A stretch of 53,790 bases of DNA from Ferrimicrobium acidiphilum DSM 19497 (lineage in GTDB: Bacteria; Actinomycetota; Acidimicrobiia; Acidimicrobiales; Acidimicrobiaceae), in NCBI RefSeq assembly GCF_000949255.1, contig NZ_JXUW01000020.1, positions 1-53,790 on the forward strand. Direction: 5' to 3'. Position numbers and translations under genes: made by a program. Below the pieces are notes generated by a model. It was not told where the DNA came from, ran no database searches, and worked only from the letters and a program-made list of their open reading frames with translations. The first letter of the stretch is position 1. Every line of letters begins with the position of its first letter. Below are positions 40,932 to 49,910 of this stretch, one piece after another.

Positions 40932-41999
40932 TCAAGATGCGTTTGGCTCCAAAGATGGCGAAACCGGGTGGACACGGAGACATTCACGCAGCAGCGGTTG
41001 AACGAAATCTACTTCTCCATGTCGGGTCTGGTGGATCACCCCTCCCTCGATCAGGTGGGCCAGCCACTTATCAACGGAGCTCTGGCCGATAGTTAACCGA
41101 GAGGCGATTGCAGAGGTTTTTGACGGCCCATGATCTGTTGCCATAGCCACTAACAACGCTCGATCATTCTCGGGCAGCTCTGTTAATTCTGATTCGAGCT
41201 GCCATGAACCTATACGTTCGCGTACCTCCAGTACTCCAGATGCCACATCATCTCGGGTGATCACCCGCTCGTCGGGGTGTTCATGGGATATCAGGTGACC
41301 GAGAAGCTGGATACGGAATGGATAGCCCCCGGTTGCTTGCACAGCGTCATCGAGCGCAAGAGGCTCGATCTCGCGATCGCTGCCTTCGATAGGAACCCTC
41401 AGTGCGTGTTTGGCATCATTTAGGTTAATTGGGCTAAGGACATGGAGATCGGCTAGTTGGAGGCTAGAAAGAGCCGGATCGGCGAGAATGAGATTTACTG
41501 ACCGTGGTAGACCAGCACCGACGAATGCTACCGCCCCATTGTCGGAGAACGCCTGGTACAACGCAGCCCCAAACTCTCGTAACTCATCGAACTGTGCGAC
41601 ATTGAGCTCATCGAGGGTGATGAGCAGACCGGAATGAAGGGAGCGAAGGTGATCGCTTACAAGCTTGAGCTGATCACCAAAACTTTGTGTAGACGCCGTT
41701 GTGTTGCTGTATCCATGGCTTGTCAGCAGCCCTGGGAGGGTAATGTTGGTGAGCCGGTCAACAAACCCAGCGTAAGCAGTCTCTGAGATCACCAGCCACC
41801 CATGCGCTCTGGCAACTCGTTCGACCTCATTTAGCATCACTGTTTTGCCGATGCCACGGCTGCCGGTATAGATGGTTGCTCTGGTTGATGATCCTCGATC
41901 ATCGGCCAACGACGCAGTGAATTCGGCGATGAGATCGTCCCTTCCAACCAATAACGGAGGCGAGACTCCGAAGGTCGGAGTGAACTGGTCGCGTGCCAT
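40932..41999 (-). CDS. AAA-type ATPase with C-terminal winged helix, paralog 2
   Basis: I set the start at ATG 41999 (MARDQFTPTFGVSPPLLVGRDDLIAEF) by alignment with the paralog at 8491-9687; the frame remains open to 42257, but the extension has no counterpart. The protein has 355 residues with Walker A YTGSRGIGKT, Walker B LLITLDELN, a VAFVGAGLP sensor-like loop, TGGYPFRIQLLGHL, a winged helix (SAIASRLTIGQSSVDKWLAHLIEGGVI) and the shared C-terminal motif HGEVDFVQPLLRECLR. The invariant FGVSPPLLVGRDDLI head and FVQPLLRE tail mark a defined family. It has no obvious partner gene, and its flanks are IS21, IS3 and ISL3 debris. Confidence 0.75.
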   Translation of the reverse strand: MARDQFTPTFGVSPPLLVGRDDLIAEFTASLADDRGSSTRATIYTGSRGIGKTVMLNEVERVARAHGWLVISETAYAGFVDRLTNITLPGLLTSHGYSNTTASTQSFGDQLKLVSDHLRSLHSGLLITLDELNVAQFDELREFGAALYQAFSDNGAVAFVGAGLPRSVNLILADPALSSLQLADLHVLSPINLNDAKHALRVPIEGSDREIEPLALDDAVQATGGYPFRIQLLGHLISHEHPDERVITRDDVASGVLEVRERIGSWQLESELTELPENDRALLVAMATDHGPSKTSAIASRLTIGQSSVDKWLAHLIEGGVIHQTRHGEVDFVQPLLRECLRVHPVSPSLEPNAS

Positions 42000-42313
42000 A
42001 TAGCTACGATAGACGCGACACACCTGGCTCTTGTGATTGTTTCGCCGCAGGAGGGCAACCAGCGAGCCGAGCCGTATCCCAATCACTGAGGCAAGATGGG
42101 CCAGCGAACTCCGCCGGTTATGCGAGGGTATCCAAAGGGTAGGCATTGGTCGATCCGTAACCTCCGCAAGGATATCATCTACGCCGATAAAAGCACGGCG
42201 CCGGCCATCTTTTGTTTGGCCATCGCCCGATCCAAGTTCAATCGCCCGACTCGGCATAACTGCTAGATTTTCAACACCCTCAGCCGATGAGTACTACTGA
42301 GCAACTCTGTCGG

Positions 42314-42610
42314 CTAGGGGTGGTCGGACCCCTCGGGTTCTTCTTTGACCGCTCCTGTGACCGCTCCTGTCGAGTCTGTTTGACTATCTCCTGGTAGGTG
42401 CGGATTCTGATCTTGTGGAGCCAGCGGAGGGGCAACTGTCACGCGCAGTCGTTCACGATGTTTACGTAGCCGCTCAGCTTCTTGCTCCTTTACGGAAGCG
42501 AGCATTCCCTCTAAGAGGGGTCCGAATAGTTCAGCTGGTCGTTTGGTAACCATTTCCCTATAGTCACCCCTAGCCATCAGACCCCTTGCTGGTAGGTCCA
42601 CTACAGTCAT
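42314..42610 (-). CDS. small hypothetical protein
   Basis: The product is 98 residues (MTVVDLPARGLMARGDYREMVTKRPAELFGPLLEGML), with a charged helix (KEQEAERLRKHRERLRV) and a Pro/Ser/Glu-rich tail. It starts 24 bp from the divergent IS3 orfA and may belong to the IS3 flank or to an older region. No ribosome-binding site stands out. Not recognised. Confidence 0.35.
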   Translation of the reverse strand: MTVVDLPARGLMARGDYREMVTKRPAELFGPLLEGMLASVKEQEAERLRKHRERLRVTVAPPLAPQDQNPHLPGDSQTDSTGAVTGAVKEEPEGSDHP

Positions 42611-42634
42611 ACATAGGGCGAGGATAGAGGAGTC

Positions 42635-43156
42635 ATGAAGAAGGTATACCCAAGGGATCAGAAGGAACGAGTACTGAGGAAGCTCCTAGAGTTAGGTGAC
42701 GGTGGGGATGCTCCCGAAGGTGCGATCACCAAGCTTTCGAATGCTGAAGGGATTCCACCCAACACGCTCTACACGTGGAACGCGTCACTGAAGCGAACCG
42801 GTGCCGTTGGCAAGTTCTCTGCGTCTGGTAACCCCTCGGTTACGCTCTCGTCGAAGGCAAAGTACGAGATTGTTCTTAGAACCGAGTCCATGACCGAACT
42901 CGAGCTCGGTACCTACCTGCGAGAGCAGGGGATCTTAGCGGAGGATCTGATGCGCTGGAAGGTGGCCTGTCAAGAGGCCAATGACCGCTCGAGCATCGCT
43001 GCCAAGGAGTACCGTGCGAACTTGGCAGCCCAACGGGCAAAGGTGATCGTCTTGGAACGAGAGCTTGCCCGTAAGGAGAAAGCTCTAGCAGAAACGGCAG
43101 CTCTGCTGGTGCTGCGGGGAAAAGCCCAGGCGTTCTGGGGGGACAGGGACGACTAA
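42635..43156 (+). CDS. IS3-family transposase OrfA
   Basis: The product is 173 residues, with GAGGAG before ATG 42635. It has an N-terminal helix-turn-helix (DQKERVLRKLLELG, LSNAEGIPPNTLYTWNASLK), a middle like ISs with a long OrfA, and a leucine-zipper-like coiled coil (KVIVLERELARKEKALAETAALLVLRGKAQAFWGDRDD). It ends where OrfB begins in the -1 frame, which is usual for IS3 elements that make OrfAB by frameshifting. Confidence 0.8.
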   Translation: MKKVYPRDQKERVLRKLLELGDGGDAPEGAITKLSNAEGIPPNTLYTWNASLKRTGAVGKFSASGNPSVTLSSKAKYEIVLRTESMTELELGTYLREQGILAEDLMRWKVACQEANDRSSIAAKEYRANLAAQRAKVIVLERELARKEKALAETAALLVLRGKAQAFWGDRDD

Positions 43157-43377
43157 TCCCTCTCCCAGAGCGCCAACAAGCCGTAACCCTCATCGCGGAG
43201 GCCAACAGCGCTGGCGTTAGCCTCTCTGTCGCAGTACGCGAGGTAGGGATCTGTGAGAGCACCTATGAGCGTTGGAGAAAGGCAGGTGGCGTGGATGCCA
43301 CCACAGCATCAGCTGAGGAGCTCGTGGCCGCGATCGTCGAGGATAAGCGGGACTTCGGATTTAAGTGGGGAAATTAG
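43153..43377 (+). pseudogene. IS3-family OrfB, N-terminal fragment
   Basis: In the -1 frame relative to OrfA: LIPLPERQQAVTLIAEANSAGVSLSVAVREVGICESTYERWRKAGG and then AIVEDKRDFGFKWG. The frame stops at 43375-43377, just inside the ISL3 end, and the whole rve catalytic domain is gone. The ISL3 element therefore disrupts this IS3 copy. Confidence 0.75.
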
Positions 43378-44880
43378 TCGGGTATAGCCACGCACTAGGG
43401 GTGAGTTTGGGAGGGTCACAGGGGCTCTGCCAGAATGGGATTAGTAACAACTCATCACTGGAGGACCCCTGTGGAACAAAATCCTATCCGCATTGCAGAG
43501 ATCTTGCTCGGTCTAAAGGACGTCAATTTGATTGGTGTCGAGGATCTGGGTGACGAAGATTCAAAGACACCCCTTCGGGTCCATATCGAGTGTCTGGGTG
43601 AGCGGCCAAAATGCCCAGTCTGTAATGGGATGAGCTATTCCAAAGGAAGCTCACTAGTAGAGCTGATTGATCTACAAAGCTTTGGCCGTCCCGTAAGGCT
43701 CATCTGGCACAAACGCAGGTGGGTGTGCAAGGATGAGACCTGCATCGCCCCGTCATGGAGTGATGTGGACACTAGGATCGCAGCCCCAAGGCTAAAGCTC
43801 ACCGATAGGGCAGCTAGATTCGCAACCCGGGTGGTTGGTAGAGACGGACGATCGGTGTCATCGGTAGCCAGAGAGCTCGATTGTGACTGGCACACGATCA
43901 ATGATGCTGTAATTGCCTATGGGACTCCCCTCGTTGAGGATCCAAATCGCTTTGGTGAGGTTCGTGCACTTGGATTAGATGAGACCCTGTTCTATCGCGA
44001 GGGTCGCTATCGGACCCAGAAGTGGTCTACCTCAATCGTGGACGTTATGAGCGCAACCCTTCTCGATGTAGTTCCTGGTAAAGGAGGTGCGGAGCCAAAG
44101 AAGTGGATAGCCAGCCAGCCCAGGGAGTGGCGTGATGATATCAAGTGGGGAACCCTTGACCTGGCTGGTTCCTATAGGGCGGTATTTAAAGAGGCGTTAC
44201 CCAATGCTGTCCTGGTCGCCGATCCATTCCACCTCATAAAGATCGCCAACACTCGCCTTGATGAGACGAGGAGACGAGTACAACAGAACATCCTTGGTCA
44301 CAGAGGCAGAGGTGGGGATCCGCTCTATCGCATCCGGCGACTCCTTAATATGGCCAAGGAGAAGCTCACCGAGGGTGCCAACGATAAACTTACTCGCTTC
44401 CTTGAGGCTGGAGATCCAGATAACGAGGTAGCTACCAGCTGGCGAGCCAAGGAGTCCCTACGAGAGCTCTATACCTATCGTGACCCAGATCTCGCCAGAG
44501 ACCACCTCGATGCGCTCATCAGTGACTTCACCGACAACCAACGACCACCCGAGGTCCAGCTACTTGGGAGAACCTTGAAAAGCTGGCATGATGAGATCCT
44601 GGCCTGGCATAGGTCCTTTGTGACCAATGGACCGACAGAGTCGATGAACAACCTCATTAAGCGGATCAAGCGCATCGCCTTTGGAATGACGAACTTTGCG
44701 AACTTTCGCATTCGAGTACTCCTTAGCGCTGGTAAGCCTGACTGGTCACTGCTAGCTACGGTTACCCCGGTGACAACGCATATCTCTAGCGCACTTGGTT
44801 CGTAACCGGAACCAACTAACCCAATAAGTAAGACACCAGGGAGAACCCCTTGTCCCCTCTTGCCCGTTCACGGGTTGTGT
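43370..44880 (+). mobile_element. ISL3-family insertion sequence (boundaries approximate)
   Basis: The element begins where IS3 OrfB stops and ends before the cysteine synthase gene region. I could not align convincing terminal inverted repeats by eye, so the ends are estimates. Confidence 0.6.
43471..44805 (+). CDS. ISL3-family transposase
   Basis: GTG 43471 has GGAGGACCCCT upstream. The protein has 444 residues. A zinc-binding head (CPVCNGMSYSKGSS, RRWVCKDETC) is followed by a helix-turn-helix (SVSSVARELDCDWHTINDAVIAYG). The DDE core follows with LGLDETLFYREG (Asp), VLVADPFHLIKIANTRLDETRRRVQQ (Asp) and NGPTESMNNLIKRIKRIAFGMTNFANFRIRVLL (Glu). All key residues are present and the frame is intact, so it may be active. 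Confidence 0.92.
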   Translation: MEQNPIRIAEILLGLKDVNLIGVEDLGDEDSKTPLRVHIECLGERPKCPVCNGMSYSKGSSLVELIDLQSFGRPVRLIWHKRRWVCKDETCIAPSWSDVDTRIAAPRLKLTDRAARFATRVVGRDGRSVSSVARELDCDWHTINDAVIAYGTPLVEDPNRFGEVRALGLDETLFYREGRYRTQKWSTSIVDVMSATLLDVVPGKGGAEPKKWIASQPREWRDDIKWGTLDLAGSYRAVFKEALPNAVLVADPFHLIKIANTRLDETRRRVQQNILGHRGRGGDPLYRIRRLLNMAKEKLTEGANDKLTRFLEAGDPDNEVATSWRAKESLRELYTYRDPDLARDHLDALISDFTDNQRPPEVQLLGRTLKSWHDEILAWHRSFVTNGPTESMNNLIKRIKRIAFGMTNFANFRIRVLLSAGKPDWSLLATVTPVTTHISSALGS

Positions 44881-44930
44881 AGTTTAGAACTCTCCACATG
44901 ACGGTCCCAATCTGGCCAATCACCTCAGAT

Positions 44931-44996
44931 GCGCTCAACGACTTATCGATTCCTGGTCGATCTTGGTGCCGGATTACCGCTGATTTCCGAAGATCC
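44931..44996 (-). repeat. REP-like palindromic repeat, copy 2
   Basis: The reverse complement of 23124-23190 with few changes. It overlaps the last codons of the cysteine synthase gene (RIFGNQR) and could act as a 3' hairpin of that transcript. Confidence 0.65.
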
Positions 44997-45894
44997 GATA
45001 GTATTCGCTTAGGTACTTCTCACCCTCATCGCAGAGTACGGTCACAATTGTAGCAAACTCGGGATGACGCGCTTTAAGCCGTCTGGCAGCCACCACATTC
45101 GCTCCCGAGCTTGGGCCAACGAAGAATCCACGTCTTGCCAACGCATACATCTCGGTGATGGCGTCGAGGCTCGTAACCGCCACCAACTCATCAACCTCTT
45201 CACGATGTCGCTGGAATATTCCGGGGACAAAGCCGTCAGCGATCCCTTCGATCTTGTGATGGTGGACCTCCCCGCAGAGAATCGTGCACGATTCATCCGG
45301 CTCCATACCGACAAGCCAGCAGGCCGGATTGGCGGCGTGTAGACACTGACCGACGCCAATCAAGGTACCGCCGGTACCCACGCCCATTACGAAGGCATCT
45401 GGGAGACGCCCAACGCCAAGGTCAGCTAGAATCTCGGGCCCGAAAACCTCTCGATTCTCCTCAATATTCGCCTCCGAATCGAACTGCCCTGGAAAGTAAT
45501 AGCCAGGTTGGGCACCCAGAGTACGAGCCTCCTCCAGGGCACCGTTTACATGAAAATCGCCCACTTCGCGAACTTCGGCACCGAAACCTCGCGAGATAGC
45601 TATACGCTCACTACTAAGGCCCGCTGGCATTACTACGATCATCTTGTAACCCTTGACCGCCGCTACCATGCTCAACGCATTGCCAGTGTTGCCACTAGAT
45701 GCCTCTACGATCGTCATACCAGGCTGAAGCTGGCCAGACTCTTCAGCGCGTTCCACCATATACTTAGCGATACGAGCCTTGATAGATCCCGATGGGTTGA
45801 GGTACTCAAGTTTTGCGTAAATCCCCTCCTCGACTTCAACAAGTGGAGTCGATCCAATATGAGCCAAGAGATCTGGCTTGAGCTGTGTCGTCAT
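44974..45894 (-). CDS. PLP-dependent cysteine synthase family protein
   Basis: The product is 306 residues from ATG 45894. The Schiff-base Lys is in NPSGSIKARIA (residue ~39), the substrate loop is EASSGNTGNALS, and phosphate is held by GVGTGGTLIGVG, all typical of CysK/CysM (fold type II). It makes cysteine from O-acetyl- or O-phosphoserine with sulphide or a carrier protein; motifs alone do not tell which. It lies 22 bp after the PIG-L deacetylase gene and is probably co-transcribed, linking cysteine supply to a thiol-sugar pathway. The last codons are formed by a REP-like repeat. Confidence 0.9.
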   Translation of the reverse strand: MTTQLKPDLLAHIGSTPLVEVEEGIYAKLEYLNPSGSIKARIAKYMVERAEESGQLQPGMTIVEASSGNTGNALSMVAAVKGYKMIVVMPAGLSSERIAISRGFGAEVREVGDFHVNGALEEARTLGAQPGYYFPGQFDSEANIEENREVFGPEILADLGVGRLPDAFVMGVGTGGTLIGVGQCLHAANPACWLVGMEPDESCTILCGEVHHHKIEGIADGFVPGIFQRHREEVDELVAVTSLDAITEMYALARRGFFVGPSSGANVVAARRLKARHPEFATIVTVLCDEGEKYLSEYYRIFGNQR

Positions 45895-45916
45895 TGACCT
45901 ATTCCCCCTTTTCGCG

Positions 45917-46639
45917 CTACGCCGTCTTCACCAAAAAGAAAAGCTCAGCCAACCGCCCGTCATTGAGTCCTGCGGTCTCAGCACCAGCTGCGAGCCATCC
46001 ACGAACCATATCGCGCATACCTGCCGGATCAGGCAGCTGACTCTTATGCTGCTCAATGGCTTCGATCTTGGCGTCAAAGGTATCAGTCACATCAACATAA
46101 TGTGTTGGATCAGGATAGGCCATCAGCGCTACGTCGAGAACAGTATGCGCCTCAAGGCCTTTGGCGAGCAGATCTTGGTGGGTGAATGGATTACGTGCAT
46201 CCGGGTACACGGCGCACAAAGCTGCTTCGCCAGCTGCCAGATGATCCGGATGCGATGACCCAATGCGTGCATAATTACGTGTCGGGGACTGGCAGAGTAC
46301 CCGTTCAGGCTGGAAGCGGCGGATCATCGCGGTTATATCGTGTCGCAGTCGCATCGACACCTCGAGCGAACCATCATGAAAGCCGAGAAACTCGACGGTG
46401 TCAACACCGACGGCCTTCGCGGCAGCCTGCTGTTCACGCCGCCGTATCATTGGGATTTCAGATCGCGGGATATTAGGGTCAAAGCCACCGGCATCTCCAT
46501 CGGTGACGATGCAATACGCTACCTCTGTCCCCTGCCTGCGCCATGCGGCGATTGAGCCGGCGACACCAAAATCGACGTCATCTGGATGCGCTGTCACCAC
46601 CAATACTGACTTTACTGGTTCAAGTAACGCTAAGGACAT
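45917..46639 (-). CDS. PIG-L family deacetylase (MshB/Mca-like)
   Basis: ATG 46639 (MSLALLEPVKSVLVV) has GGAGG upstream; the longer frame lacks one. The protein has 240 residues. Zinc ligands are in VVTAHPDDVDFG (HPDD) and SSHPDHLAAG (HPDH), with DGDAGGFDPN and EFLGFHDGSLEVS between, as in LmbE/PIG-L N-acetylglucosamine deacetylases. In actinobacteria close relatives act in mycothiol metabolism: MshB deacetylates GlcNAc-inositol and Mca cleaves mycothiol conjugates. The adjacent cysteine synthase fits a role in low-molecular-weight thiol biology. The precise substrate is not shown. Confidence 0.85.
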   Translation of the reverse strand: MSLALLEPVKSVLVVTAHPDDVDFGVAGSIAAWRRQGTEVAYCIVTDGDAGGFDPNIPRSEIPMIRRREQQAAAKAVGVDTVEFLGFHDGSLEVSMRLRHDITAMIRRFQPERVLCQSPTRNYARIGSSHPDHLAAGEAALCAVYPDARNPFTHQDLLAKGLEAHTVLDVALMAYPDPTHYVDVTDTFDAKIEAIEQHKSQLPDPAGMRDMVRGWLAAGAETAGLNDGRLAELFFLVKTA

Positions 46640-46902
46640 GAGGAACCTCCATCTTTTCTTCCTCCATCCTACCGTCGCCCTCGATCGCCACCGGAGACGA
46701 CAACGATCGCAACAACTTAACGCCCTATCGCGGTAAGACAACGCCATGGTGGTGGCGCGCTAAGACGGACTCAAAGACGGTCCTAGTTAAAGCAGCGCAC
46801 TCGGCCGAGTGGCTATCTTGTGACGTGGTTCTCTCCGTCGCAAACCTTGTTCTGTTAGTAGAGCAGAGTCTGAAAGCCAAGCTCAGCGTTTCGCAACTGT
46901 CT

Positions 46903-47394
46903 CTATCTACCTCGTAACGCCAACGCCTGCTTATAGGTTCTGATCGACTTTGGTACCCGTCGGGAGCTCTGGCGATGGCGCTCTCGCGATGTTCTTGTCA
47001 ACGCCACCAAACAGATAACTCCCCCTCCCACAAGATCAGCAACTCCAAACCCCCAAAGACCCTGTGCTAGCATGATAGAAGCCTCACCAGCGAGCAACAC
47101 CAATGTCATGACGAGAACAAATGGTCTCATCCGTTCAGCGGATTCGAGTCGCATTTTCTCAGCAAGTAAGAAAACCGTAGGCACGTCATCAATCCCTAGA
47201 TGGGAGTGAGGCGCTGAAACACTCTGTCTACCAAACTCCCGCACCGATCTGCGCCACTGGCGCCGCTCAGACGGTGAATACTCACGGAGAGTGACCGCGA
47301 AACTTGTCTTCCTGCGGCGGCCTTCGAATACTCCTACAGCGAGGAGATAGAAGCAAATCACCAGAACTCCTGGAATTAGGTAGAGCGCACTCAT
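46903..47394 (-). CDS. membrane-associated hypothetical protein
   Basis: The product is 163 residues. It has an N-terminal helix (LYLIPGVLVICFYLLAVGVF), a basic cytoplasmic stretch (YSPSERRQWRRSVREFGRQ), then two more hydrophobic segments (PFVLVMTLVLLAGEASIML and VADLVGGGVICLVAL) and a strongly basic tail. Not recognised. It is divergent from the peroxiredoxin gene. Confidence 0.6.
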   Translation of the reverse strand: MSALYLIPGVLVICFYLLAVGVFEGRRRKTSFAVTLREYSPSERRQWRRSVREFGRQSVSAPHSHLGIDDVPTVFLLAEKMRLESAERMRPFVLVMTLVLLAGEASIMLAQGLWGFGVADLVGGGVICLVALTRTSRERHRQSSRRVPKSIRTYKQALALRGR

Positions 47395-47523
47395 GAGAGA
47401 ATAGTAGCCGACTTCTCCGACGATCCCAGCATGTTGTCAACAAGCAGCGATGAATCTTCTCTGGCCGGGCAGTGGCCTAGATCCCGAATACACGAACAGC
47501 TCAGCTTGCGCTAGCCTGGAGCT

Positions 47524-48012
47524 ATGACCGCCTCCGTGAGACTCGCAGCTGGTGACAGAGCACCTTCATTTTGCCTACCAAACCAATACTCATCACAGAT
47601 ATGTCTCGAGTCCCTAGCCGGCAAGGTCAGTATCGTCTACTTCTATCCCAAGGATATGACCCCTGGATGTACGCTTGAGGCCACTGATCTCAACGAGATC
47701 GGTGGCGAACTTCAGAGTCTCAACATTGGACTACTAGGTATCTCTCCAGACAGTATTGACAGTCACCGCATTTTTGCCGAGCGTTTCCAGCTTGGTTTTG
47801 ACATACTTTCGGATCCAACCAAGGACGTGATGACTCGATGGGGTGCCTACGGAGAAAAGGTGAACTACGGACGCAAGGTGATAGGAGTAATCCGTTCGAC
47901 CTTTATTCTCAACCCCGACCTAACCATCGCCCATGCCTTATACTCGGTCAAGGCAACTGGACACGCCACTCGCATCCTTCGGTTATGTGAGGCGATGGCA
48001 GCATCGCACTGA
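47524..48012 (+). CDS. peroxiredoxin of the BCP/PrxQ type
   Basis: The product is 162 residues. The active site is YFYPKDMTPGCTLEATDLNEI with the peroxidatic Cys; the usual second Cys five residues later is Thr, so it would work as a 1-Cys or atypical enzyme. GISPDSIDSHRIFAERFQLGFDILSDPTKDV and the Arg-bearing RSTFILNPD complete the fold. It reduces peroxides with thiol donors, sensible beside thiol-metabolism genes. The start follows no strong ribosome-binding site. Confidence 0.9.
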   Translation: MTASVRLAAGDRAPSFCLPNQYSSQICLESLAGKVSIVYFYPKDMTPGCTLEATDLNEIGGELQSLNIGLLGISPDSIDSHRIFAERFQLGFDILSDPTKDVMTRWGAYGEKVNYGRKVIGVIRSTFILNPDLTIAHALYSVKATGHATRILRLCEAMAASH

Positions 48013-48113
48013 TCGAAGCATAATGGCCGTCATTGGAGATTCACTCTTTAGCTATGGCACAGACGGTCTGGGCCTAGCAAAACTGAATCGCTACAAAAAA
48101 GGAGCATAGAACC

Positions 48114-49277
48114 ATGTCAGAAGCCGTCATCGTCGCAGCCGTACGAACACCAATCGGGAGAGCCTTCAAGGGATCACTGGTAGGTGAACGACCCGATGAC
48201 CTCTCTGGACTCGTCATAGCCGAGCTAATGAGAAGACTACCGTCACTCGATCCAAGCCGGATCGACGATGTGATCTGGGGTGCCGCACTTCAACACGGCG
48301 AGCAAAGCATGAATCTGGGCCGTAACGTGGCGGCGCTCGGCGGCCTACCCGATACTGTACCAGGGACCACGGTCAATCGGTTTTGCGCATCTTCGCTGCA
48401 GTCGATTCGCATGGCTTTCCACGCTATCAAGGCTGAGGAGGGGGAGGTTTTCATAGCCGGCGGGGTGGAGAGTACAACGAGATGCTCGCTGAAGGGTTTT
48501 GACCCCGAGGATATGAATCCTCGTTTTACCGACCAGTCGCGCCCGGACTATATCAACGAGATGTACATCCCGATGGGACTGACCGCTGAAAACGTTGCCA
48601 AGCAGTACAACGTCACCCGCGAAGCCATGGATGAGTACGCTAAACTTTCTCAGGATCGTGCAGCGGCCGCCCTGGCATCAGGTTTCTTTGACCGAGAGAT
48701 CCTCCCAATTACCTTGGCCGACCAGACGGTGCTCACCCGTGACGACGGTCCGCGGCCAGACACTACGCTTGAAAAACTATCCAGCCTCAAACCGGTGTTC
48801 TTACCCGACGGAACGGTGACCGCGGGCAACGCATGTCCTCTCAACGACGGCGCCGCTGCGGTCGTCGTCATGTCCGATAGGGTCGCCAATGAGCTCGGTC
48901 TCACTCCTCTTGCTCGGATCGTTGGGAGCGCCGTATCGGGATTGGCACCAGAGATTATGGGTGTTGGACCGATTGAGGCGATCGCTAAGGTGCTCAGACT
49001 CACCGGCCTGACCATCGAGCAGATGGATATCGTTGAATTGAATGAGGCCTTTGCTGCACAGGTACTCCCGGTGGCACGCGAGGCTCATATCTCGATCGAA
49101 GACCAGCTCAATCCACATGGTGGCGCTATTGCACTTGGGCACCCTTTCGGAATGACCGGAGCGCGGATCATGACCACCTTGTTGAACGGCCTAGCCACCT
49201 CCAACGGACGTTACGGTCTTGAGACCATGTGTGTCGGTGGCGGCCAGGGTATGGCGATGATCGTGGAGAGGTTATAG
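48114..49277 (+). CDS. acetyl-CoA acetyltransferase (thiolase)
   Basis: The product is 387 residues behind AAAAGGAGCATAGAACC. Catalytic residues are all present: the nucleophile Cys in NRFCASSLQSI, His in NPHGGAIALGHPFGMTGAR and the second Cys in ETMCVGGGQGM. AGGVESTT and LNEAFAAQ are standard thiolase motifs. It catalyses thiolytic cleavage or condensation of acyl-CoAs (beta-oxidation or acetoacetyl-CoA formation). The phosphatase gene starts four bases after its stop, so they share a transcript. Confidence 0.93.
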   Translation: MSEAVIVAAVRTPIGRAFKGSLVGERPDDLSGLVIAELMRRLPSLDPSRIDDVIWGAALQHGEQSMNLGRNVAALGGLPDTVPGTTVNRFCASSLQSIRMAFHAIKAEEGEVFIAGGVESTTRCSLKGFDPEDMNPRFTDQSRPDYINEMYIPMGLTAENVAKQYNVTREAMDEYAKLSQDRAAAALASGFFDREILPITLADQTVLTRDDGPRPDTTLEKLSSLKPVFLPDGTVTAGNACPLNDGAAAVVVMSDRVANELGLTPLARIVGSAVSGLAPEIMGVGPIEAIAKVLRLTGLTIEQMDIVELNEAFAAQVLPVAREAHISIEDQLNPHGGAIALGHPFGMTGARIMTTLLNGLATSNGRYGLETMCVGGGQGMAMIVERL

Positions 49278-49280
49278 AAA

Positions 49281-49910
49281 CTGGCTACCAACCCAACTCG
49301 ACTGATTCTTGTACGCCATGGCACCACACCTACTACCGGGAAGATCCTTCCCGGTAGAGCTGCTGGGCTCCACCTCTCCGACTACGGCCGCCAACAGGCG
49401 AATGCAGTTGCTGAACAACTCCCAGCGCGTTTCGGAACAGTCTCCGCAATCTTCACATCACCTTTAGAACGTGCACAAGAGACCGCTCAACCTCTTAGCC
49501 AGCGTCTCAAGCAAGCTGCAGTAATTGAGCCACGCCTGATCGAATGCGACTTTGGGGAGTGGACCGGCGCAACACTCACCAAGCTATATCGTAAACCCGC
49601 ATGGCGTGATCTCATGGCCCAAGCCGGCAACTTCCGTTTTCCTGGGGGCGAATCGATTCGCGAGGTTCTGGAGCGCATGACTAACCTGATTGACACCATC
49701 CGCAGCGAACATGCCGGAGAAACCGTAGTTGGCTTCACACATGCTGACCCTATCAAGATCCTCGCCACCGACGCGCTCGGAATGCATGTAGATCAGATGC
49801 ATCGCATCTCAGTAGCCACTGCGTCGATGACGACCTTCGTCATCAGCCAGTCTGGGCTTAGCCTAGACTCTCTCAACACAGGATCGATGATTGGAGGAGA
49901 CCCAGCTTGA
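49281..49910 (+). CDS. histidine phosphatase family protein, apparent CTG start
   Basis: The frame reads (M)ATNPTRLILVRHGTTPTTGKILPG, with the catalytic RHG at residues ~12-14, TSPLERAQETA, ECDFGEWTG (Glu) and VVGFTHADPIK (second His). It is a complete phosphoglycerate-mutase-fold phosphatase of 209 residues, related to the MSMEG_4193 type. Between the stop at 49275 and RHG there is no ATG, GTG or TTG in frame. CTG 49281 is the best start, 9-10 nt after GAGAGG. Translational coupling with the thiolase stop would help a weak start. The stop overlaps the next gene (TTGA). Confidence 0.85.
   Translation: MATNPTRLILVRHGTTPTTGKILPGRAAGLHLSDYGRQQANAVAEQLPARFGTVSAIFTSPLERAQETAQPLSQRLKQAAVIEPRLIECDFGEWTGATLTKLYRKPAWRDLMAQAGNFRFPGGESIREVLERMTNLIDTIRSEHAGETVVGFTHADPIKILATDALGMHVDQMHRISVATASMTTFVISQSGLSLDSLNTGSMIGGDPA

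Noticed and set aside
42000-42257. N-terminal extension of the second AAA ATPase
   Set aside because: The paralog begins at the equivalent of ATG 41999, and the extension has no family similarity.
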